Of a DNA stretch of 64,000 nt, positions 29,444-64,000 are shown one piece after another. The position numbers and the translations under genes are program-made. Positions within the stretch are counted from its first letter, which is position 1. Every line of letters begins with the position of its first letter. The stretch lies in NCBI GenBank assembly GCA_018881555.1, contig JACAXG010000032.1, positions 3,980,837 to 4,044,836 on the forward strand. Direction: 5' to 3'. This DNA comes from Amblyornis subalaris. Its lineage: Eukaryota > Chordata > Aves > Passeriformes > Ptilonorhynchidae. Below the pieces are notes generated by a model. That model made no database searches. It was not told where the DNA came from and saw only the letters and a program-made list of their open reading frames with translations.

Positions 29444-29882
29444 GCTATCATTCTGCTTCATTTTAAAATAATCTTTCAGAATCAAACCTTTTTATTGTTT
29501 TCAGCAAACTTTATTTTGTTGCACGTCTTACAAAACAGCAGTTGGTTTATTATTATTGACAAACGTCAAGAAGACTTCAGGAAGACAAGAGTCTTGAAAA
29601 TACAGTGACCCTGAGGATCTTCATGTACTGTCACTTTATAGCCATAAAGCTACCCATACCTTCTGTGCTTCAGTCTGTACTGCAAGTAGTACAGCAGGTA
29701 CTACTTCTCTGTAGTAACTGCATCTTTTATTCTCTTACTTCAAAGTAAATACAGAAAAAAATGAATGGATACAGTATATCACATTATATAAAACTGTGAA
29801 ATGGCAAGGCAGAATAGAAAAATGTGCCTTTCTCTTCTCTCCATTAAATGGGAAAGTAAGTTGGGATCTTGTAATTTATTTT

Positions 29883-29888
29883 AATAAA
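29883..29888 (+). terminator. MATN3: MATN3 poly(A) signal
   Basis: This AATAAA lies ~440 bp after the stop and is followed by a T/G-rich stretch at about 29910-29932, which fits a downstream element. A second AATAAA at 29957-29962 is an alternative. Confidence 0.6.
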
Positions 29889-29969
29889 ATACAATATGAT
29901 ATGCACACTGATGTTGGAAGTTTTTTTGTGCTCAACTTAAAGGATGTGTGTTATGAAATAAAGGGTTAA

Positions 29970-31390
29970 AAAAAAACAAGGAAGCAAAACCTCAAAGATA
30001 AAGGAGGCATAAATGGAAGAATTAAACAGAATACTTCCCCAAGTCACATGGATGAAAAAAGAAGGATTTGATTTTAAAACCTAGAAGTCATTATTAATAT
30101 AAAAATTTAACAGTAATTTCAAGTATTAATAATGTTGTTCAACATGTAGAAGAATGAAAGACATCCTTCAATTTAATGTTTGTATCCAGAAAAATTTACT
30201 CAAGTTATTAGTCAGTCATTCCTGTTTTCATTACACAGACTTTACTGACACTTTACTTGTGTCAATCAGGCTTGTAGGATAAAACACACAAGCTAACAAT
30301 TAAAAATAAATTAGTTGTTAAAGAAATCCACTCATTTTACATACTTGGCATTTATAATCATCCAAATACTTTAGAAGCTATATTTAAATTAGAAGTCAAA
30401 GCTATGGGTTTTTTTCAATGGAAAAATCCAACATATTTTGTAGAGCTTTGCAATATAATTACACAAAATATTATATCTAGTATCTGGCTTGCCAAGGACA
30501 TACTAAACAACATCTGTGCTTGTTTCATATCCTGCATATAACAGATTCAAGTAAGTTCAGTTATGTTCACTGCACATGGAAGTGTGACTTCAGGTACATC
30601 CATACAGTCATGTTAAGCTGGAATATAACACTANATAGCACAAGTGAACATGGGACAGCTTCAGCTGCAAGGGCTAAAAATGAGACTATAAACTCCCCAA
30701 GAATGCTGGATTTGGCTGTGCTTGNTATTTTGTGATGTGTCCCCACACTGATTTTAATTTGCTGTAGTACAATTAAAGTTAGCGTGGGACGACCTGGCTA
30801 TGCTACACTTGCTTCCTCAAAGTGCTGTGTATGCATATTTTTTTCTCTGTAACTCATAGAGTTTTATATCCAGCACTTTACTTTGCTTACTTTCATGTCC
30901 TCTGCTTAGACACGGGTATTATACAGGCATTTATAGGGCCAGAAGTATGCCTTGGCCTCTGTAATCAGTAAGAATAAACAAGTTGTAAATCTACTGCAAG
31001 ACTTTACAACTTCTTGGCAATTGAGAGGGGATGACATCAGTCCCATTTACACTAAGGCCAGTTGTCAGATGAGATGTAAAATTTTATACGTTAGTGGAAA
31101 ATTGTCCTGGAGGCCAGATGTGTCTTGCAAGCTGTCAGCTGGGCAGGCTTTGATTCATGCACTTGTACTCATAACGCCATTTTATGTTACAAATGATAAT
31201 ATTTACATTCAATTCCTCTGAGCAATTACCTGCCTCACTTTGTGAGTACCAGGTAAAATTCCAAGATGCTATATAAATGATTTGTTTAAAATAGGACATA
31301 CTGTTGTTCAGAAATATTGGATTTGTTACCTGGTGTGCCACAAGCCAATAATTACATATTCAAGAGAGGCACAATTTTTTATTTCAGTTG
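29970..31390. other. Intergenic, unremarkable
   Basis: This is AT-rich sequence downstream of MATN3. I see no gene, recognised repeat or RNA gene. Confidence 0.55.
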
Positions 31391-31596
31391 TGCACCCAAG
31401 CCTGGGTGCTCAGTGGTATTCCACAAATCAAGCACATTGACTATCAAAACTTTTTATACTTAGTAAAACACAAAAATACAGTAAAATTTCTCCTTGAATA
31501 CAATCTAACAGCAGTACAGGTTCTATTTCTGTCCACATACAGTTACAGTTCATGACTCCTGAGTCAGGTTTATCTTCAGGGGTCCTTCTGTTCAGA

Positions 31597-31914
31597 TCAC
31601 CACAAAGTTGGAAGAACATCTTTGGTCCCTGTGTAATGAATCCACGAGTCCAGTCCTTTTAATTTCCTGTCTCCGTGTGTGGTTAGCAGTACCTGATAAG
31701 GTCCTTTCCACTTCTCAGATATCGAGGCATCTTTCCAGGTTTTCAGGTAGACTTGATCTCCACGCTTGAAAGAATGTACTGGAGACTTGAGTGGGACCGG
31801 TGTTCTAAACAGCAAGTACCTGTGTAATAATCTCAGGGTTTCACTTAAGAGATAATCTGTTAAAGCTTTCTCCCCCACCACATGCATCTGGTCAGCTTTT
31901 CCTGTCAGATTCAC
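31597..31914 (-). pseudogene. ERV pol integrase C-terminal remnant, fused to capsid-like sequence
   Basis: The centre of this 105-codon frame has the PVPLKSPVHSF, GDQVYLKTWKD, KWKGPYQVLL and DSWIHYTGTKD strings typical of the C-terminal domain of gammaretroviral-type integrases. Its first ~25 codons do not belong to integrase and continue the capsid-like stretch upstream. The deletion junction therefore lies near 31,870-31,900. Confidence 0.75.
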
Positions 31915-32134
31915 ATTACACAGTGTGCCATACAGAATCTCAAATTTTTCAGGATTTTCTCAGTACAATCTGGTAGACTCCTTCCCATGCATCAAATCAG
32001 TGGNTGAAAAAGGAACAGTTACATATACATGGTTTTGGTGTGCCCAAATTCTACCTGCAATTGGACTAAATGCATCACTTCCTCCAGTCTTACCATCAGT
32101 ATTTCCCTGGTCCCAATCATCACTACCCTGATTC

Positions 32135-32566
32135 TTAGAGAAACCAACAATTGCACACCCTTATTATCCACTTCCTCATTATCCACCTTTTCCCTATACT
32201 ACAAGCAGAACAGCGAGATAATTTCTTTTTCTCTTCCATCATCACTAACACATTTGACTCAAACACCAATAACCTGCATTTCTTTCTTGTTTCACGATCA
32301 TTTCTCAATAAGAAAAATAAATCCACATATGGGATTTCATCCCACTTATCCAATCTTCTGCAAAACAACGGTTGCACCATGGTATTATAATTTAATGTTC
32401 CCATTTCTGGCCACTTTTCCTCACCATCCAATTTATATTTTGGCCACCATTCAGTACAATATTCCTTTAACTTCCTCTTTGTAAGAGGGTCTCCACCAAA
32501 CTTATCCCAATGATTTAAAATACATCCTAATGGAGAACAAGAAGAAGATCCAATTGATTGCCCCAT
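32135..32566 (-). pseudogene. ERV gag matrix remnant
   Basis: The frame begins MGQ (an N-myristoylation-type start). It contains the WP, GT and KWDEIPYVDLFFLL landmarks of gammaretrovirus-type matrix domains. After roughly residue 95 the resemblance fades. The following ~200 bp contain a further broken capsid-like piece (PFS-x-TDL near 32000) in another frame with a stop. This is a relic of an ancient infection, not an active gene. Confidence 0.75.
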
Positions 32567-33573
32567 TCCATATCATCACCCAAAAAAGAATGTTTTTTAA
32601 CCATGACTTCATACACTCTGCTTGTCACTGTCAAGAGTATATGAATTTTCCAAAATTCTACTACACAGTACCAATTCCACAATATTATATCAACCCCTCT
32701 TTTTATGTAATGCAATGTCTCTTTTGATGTGTTGCACCTTTAAGTCACCCNCTCCAGGAGAGGGAGAATACTCGCGGAGTCCCCGATCACAGGTCAATGT
32801 GCGCTGGAGTTACACAGTGCTACAAGTTATATAGTNCTCTTACTAATTAGTATTCTATCTTCTATTTGTTAATGATTCTATCACCTCTCATGCTAATTAG
32901 TCCACATGCTCAGTCTTTATCTTCTTTTGGGTCCATGTATTTCTTGGGTTGCTGGTCCGTGAGTCGGTGGTTGCAATCTGCCCCTGCTCGAATTCCCCTT
33001 TACCCAGTCAGAGCTGTCTTCAACATGGTTGCTGAGTTGGCTTTATTAGTTTCTCTCTTATCTTGGGAGTTCTGCCAAATGTGGGGCTTGTGGCCCATAA
33101 NTTCTGCATTCTTTGTGTCCACTATCTGTGNAACATCCTTCTTCCCAAGCTTNGTTAACCTCCCCCTAGGTCTGAGATCATTGAAANNTGTCCAGCCCTA
33201 AACTTTAACAAGGCAATTCTACTGACAAGTAATTTATCTTTCTAATACTTGAACATCACTGAGAGCTTGTTAGTTGCTCTCTGTTTCATGGATTAAGTCT
33301 CCTTTCTTTTTGATTAGGCTTGAAAGTATACAAAGATCAAACATCAAAGAACATCAAAATTTTGACATATTCCACATTTTGCAACAATACCAGCATTTAC
33401 TGAACCGGTCTGATTTACTGAACATTTTTATTTTAAATACAGATGTACTTGTTGATATGGAATGAGTAATTATACTGTTTTAATTATTGCAGCAGTAGAG
33501 CTTTAATGCTGAGAACTGTTAAAACAACTAAGTTTGTTCCTTTGAATGATATTTTAAAATTATTTTTATTCTT

Positions 33574-33640
33574 GGATAGGATAGGATAGGATAGGATAGG
33601 ATAGGATAGGATAGGATAGGATAGGATAGGATAGGATAGA
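33574..33640. repeat. (GGATA)n pentanucleotide microsatellite
   Basis: About 13 uninterrupted copies of a 5-bp unit, ending in GGATAGAATA. Perfect arrays of this length are normally length-polymorphic. Confidence 0.95.
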
Positions 33641-34559
33641 ATATTTCTAGTGGAAGTGACCTACAACAATCATCTGGGGCCTGACCACAGGCATTTTCTA
33701 AANTACCTTTGGATATCTTAATAATTTCTAAAATACTTACAGGTGTTCAGCCAGCTTTGCTTTATAGTTCTGTCTTACATATATAAGTCAAAAAGCTGGA
33801 TGCCCAATGCTCGTCACTGTTGCATGTTCATGTAACTCCAATAAAATACTGTGACATTAACCTGTGGCTGGTCCTAATTCTCTACATTTCCAAACAGCCT
33901 CTCTGAGAAGAGGGGAATAGCACTACATTTGACAAGACACAGGTTTGAGAACTTGGCTTCACCATGATACTCCCCTGACAATGAACAAATTGCCTGCATT
34001 TCAGTGTCTGTGTGTTGGATAACTGCACTGTGGAGTGCTCAGTTGCTATGAAGGTGAGGGGGCTGCTCTGGAAGAAATGGTGCTTCCAACCCTCCCATGT
34101 CAAGCAGGGAAGTTTTAGAACAGGATGCAGAAGACACTGGACAGACTGTCTTCTGTANGCCTCTCGTGTGCTCCTTTCCTGTCAATCAGCTACAGCACAG
34201 CTTTGGTATAGAAAATATTTCTTTTGCAGTCTAGCTTAGAGTCAGTGCTGCAGACCCAGGCTGCTCCTGAAGCCTTGGTACTTCTTGTGTGGGCAGCAAT
34301 CCCAGGCTTGATCCTTCTACCGCCCTTTGCACTTCTCAGTGTCTGAGAGCTTTCTGTCGGTAGCACGGGGTTTGCTTACCCAAACTCACTGAATCCAGAC
34401 ATTATTCTTCATTGGATATGAGNGACTGACCAGACCTGGCTGTGGGTGCTGGCAGCACCTTCCGAAGGAGCAGGAGTGGCATCCAATGCCTGGTCCTCAG
34501 TCTGCACCACCAGGGGCCTCAGCTAACAGTGTTTGAGGCAACTCTGAGGATGGACAACG

Positions 34560-34985
34560 AGTCNAGAGCAGGTCACAAAGATGCTCAGAAGGCAGGAGCG
34601 CCTTGCCTGCAAGGAATGNCTGAGGAAGCCAGGGTGGTTCAGCCTGGAGAAGAGAAGGCTACGAGACCATAGAGCCCCTTCCAGTACCTAAAAGGGCTAC
34701 AATTGAGCTGGAGGGCGCAAAGGCCTGTAGTGGTAGGACAAGGGGAATGGCTTTCAGCTGGAAGAGGTTTAGGTATTAGGAAGAAATTCCTCACCATGAG
34801 GGCGGTGAGGCACTGGCTCTGTATAGAGAAGCTGTGGATGCTCCATCCCTGCAGTGTTCAAGGCCAGGTTGGATGGGGTTTTGGCTTGGGGCTAGTAGGG
34901 GGAAGTGTCCGTGCCCATGGCAGGGNGGTTGGAACTATATGGTCTTTAAGGTCCCTTCCAACCAAAACCATTCTGTGATTCTATG
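34560..34985 (+). mobile_element. CR1 LINE, 3' end, sense orientation
   Basis: The ~425 bp match the familiar avian CR1 tail: GGTCACAAAGATGCTCAGAA, then TTCAGCCTGGAGAAGAGAAG, TTCAAGGCCAGGTTGGATGG and GGTCCCTTCCAACC. It ends in ATTCTGTGATTCTATG, the CR1 terminal octamer repeat in place of a poly(A) tail. The copy is 5'-truncated, as usual. It ends ~350 bp before the WDR35 start codon. Confidence 0.93.
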
Positions 34986-35270
34986 TTGATGTAAGTTACA
35001 CTGCAAACACCTTGGGAAGACAACTTGGGGTTCACAAACTTTGGGATTTTCCTTCGTGTAAAAGCAGTGACCTTTATTAACGAATTACCAGTGCTTTCTA
35101 ACCAAGCTGAGCACTGCCGTCCGTGGCTGTGCCGAGCACGCAGTCCCCAACCCCCCCGAGCCGTCGGAGCCCCGGGCGGTCCCTCACGGCCCCGCCCGGC
35201 AGCGGGGCGGGCTCAGCCCGGTAATGGCGCCCGTCCGCCCTCCCCCGAAGTCGCGCCATTTCCGCCGGCG

Positions 35271-35284
35271 GTTGCCAGGGGGAC
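35271..35284 (+). promoter_or_regulatory. WDR35: RFX X-box-like site upstream of WDR35
   Basis: GTTGCC-AG-GGGGAC fits the degenerate RFX consensus RYYNYY-N(1-3)-RRNRAC, with a good left half (GTTGCC) and a weaker right half. It lies 58 bp before the ATG. RFX factors control many IFT genes through such sites. Binding is inferred. Confidence 0.5.
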
Positions 35285-35341
35285 GCGGCGGCCGCGCTGC
35301 CGTGACGGTCGGCCCGGGTCGGCTCCCCGCGCCCCGCCGCG

Positions 35342-63900
<28,559 letters not shown>

Positions 63901-64000
63901 GTAAGTTACAGATCTGCTTCTACCACAGGTATCCAGTTTCAAAATAAAACTCTAAAAAATCGTGAAAATACTAATTCTATGTAATCTGTAATATAGAATT

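Larger units (their letters stand above)
31400..33200 (-). mobile_element. Internally deleted endogenous retrovirus, gammaretrovirus-like, approximate bounds
   Basis: Read on the - strand, a matrix-like gag start (32566 down to ~32150) is followed by a capsid-like stretch (~32050-31920). The sequence then passes abruptly into the C-terminal part of a pol integrase (~31890-31600). Everything between capsid and late integrase is missing, and no env or protease/reverse transcriptase is seen. Sequence at ~32,570-33,200 would be leader and 5' LTR, but I could not fix LTR ends, a primer-binding site or a target duplication. The copy is non-functional: large deletion, stops and frame breaks. Confidence 0.75.

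Noticed and set aside
32567..33200. Precise 5' LTR and primer-binding site for the - strand ERV
   Set aside because: I could not find paired LTRs, a convincing tRNA-complementary site or a target duplication, so only approximate element bounds are given.

Overview
This is nuclear DNA from a bird. The three genes are split by introns with GT-AG splice sites, and one intron is of the AT-AC type. CR1 retrotransposon tails and avian-style LTR elements are present, and the introns are short for an amniote. Isolated single Ns are scattered throughout and look like masked heterozygous sites. The encoded proteins are close to vertebrate LAPTM4A, matrilin-3 and WDR35, and all three lie on the + strand. 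As far as I recall, the same order and relative orientation is found in human 2p24. I cannot name the species.

Layout. (1) 1-12,535: LAPTM4A without its first coding exon, which lies upstream. Six coding exons between 5,984 and 11,829 encode 196 residues of a four-pass lysosomal membrane protein, followed by a 3'UTR with an AATAAA at 12,510. (2) 12,536-14,604: an intergenic stretch ending in a CpG-rich promoter. (3) 14,605-29,443: complete MATN3, 452 aa. It has a signal peptide, one von Willebrand A domain, four EGF exons of exactly 123 bp, and a C-terminal coiled coil split by a U12-type AT-AC intron. A decayed fifth EGF exon lies between EGF4 and the coiled-coil exon. A long CCTTTT-type pyrimidine tract lies in the intron before EGF4. 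(4) 29,900-35,100: an intergenic stretch with an internally deleted gammaretrovirus-like endogenous retrovirus on the - strand, a (GGATA)n microsatellite and a CR1 3' end. (5) 35,342-63,900: the first 15 coding exons of WDR35 (IFT121), about 545 residues covering the two N-terminal beta-propellers. The gene continues past the window. Its CpG-island promoter has an RFX X-box-like site 58 bp before the ATG. Intron 8 holds a 945-bp solo LTR flanked by a 5-bp target duplication, and intron 11 holds a cluster of inverted repeats built from forkhead-like motifs and a CR1 fragment.

The three genes do not form one pathway. LAPTM4A acts in late endosomes and lysosomes, matrilin-3 is a cartilage matrix adaptor, and WDR35 is a subunit of the IFT-A complex in cilia. 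I found no tRNA, rRNA, CRISPR or prokaryotic system. The items most worth a second look are the dead EGF exon, the AT-AC intron, the intronic solo LTR carrying a sense poly(A) signal, and the candidate ciliary cis-elements of WDR35.
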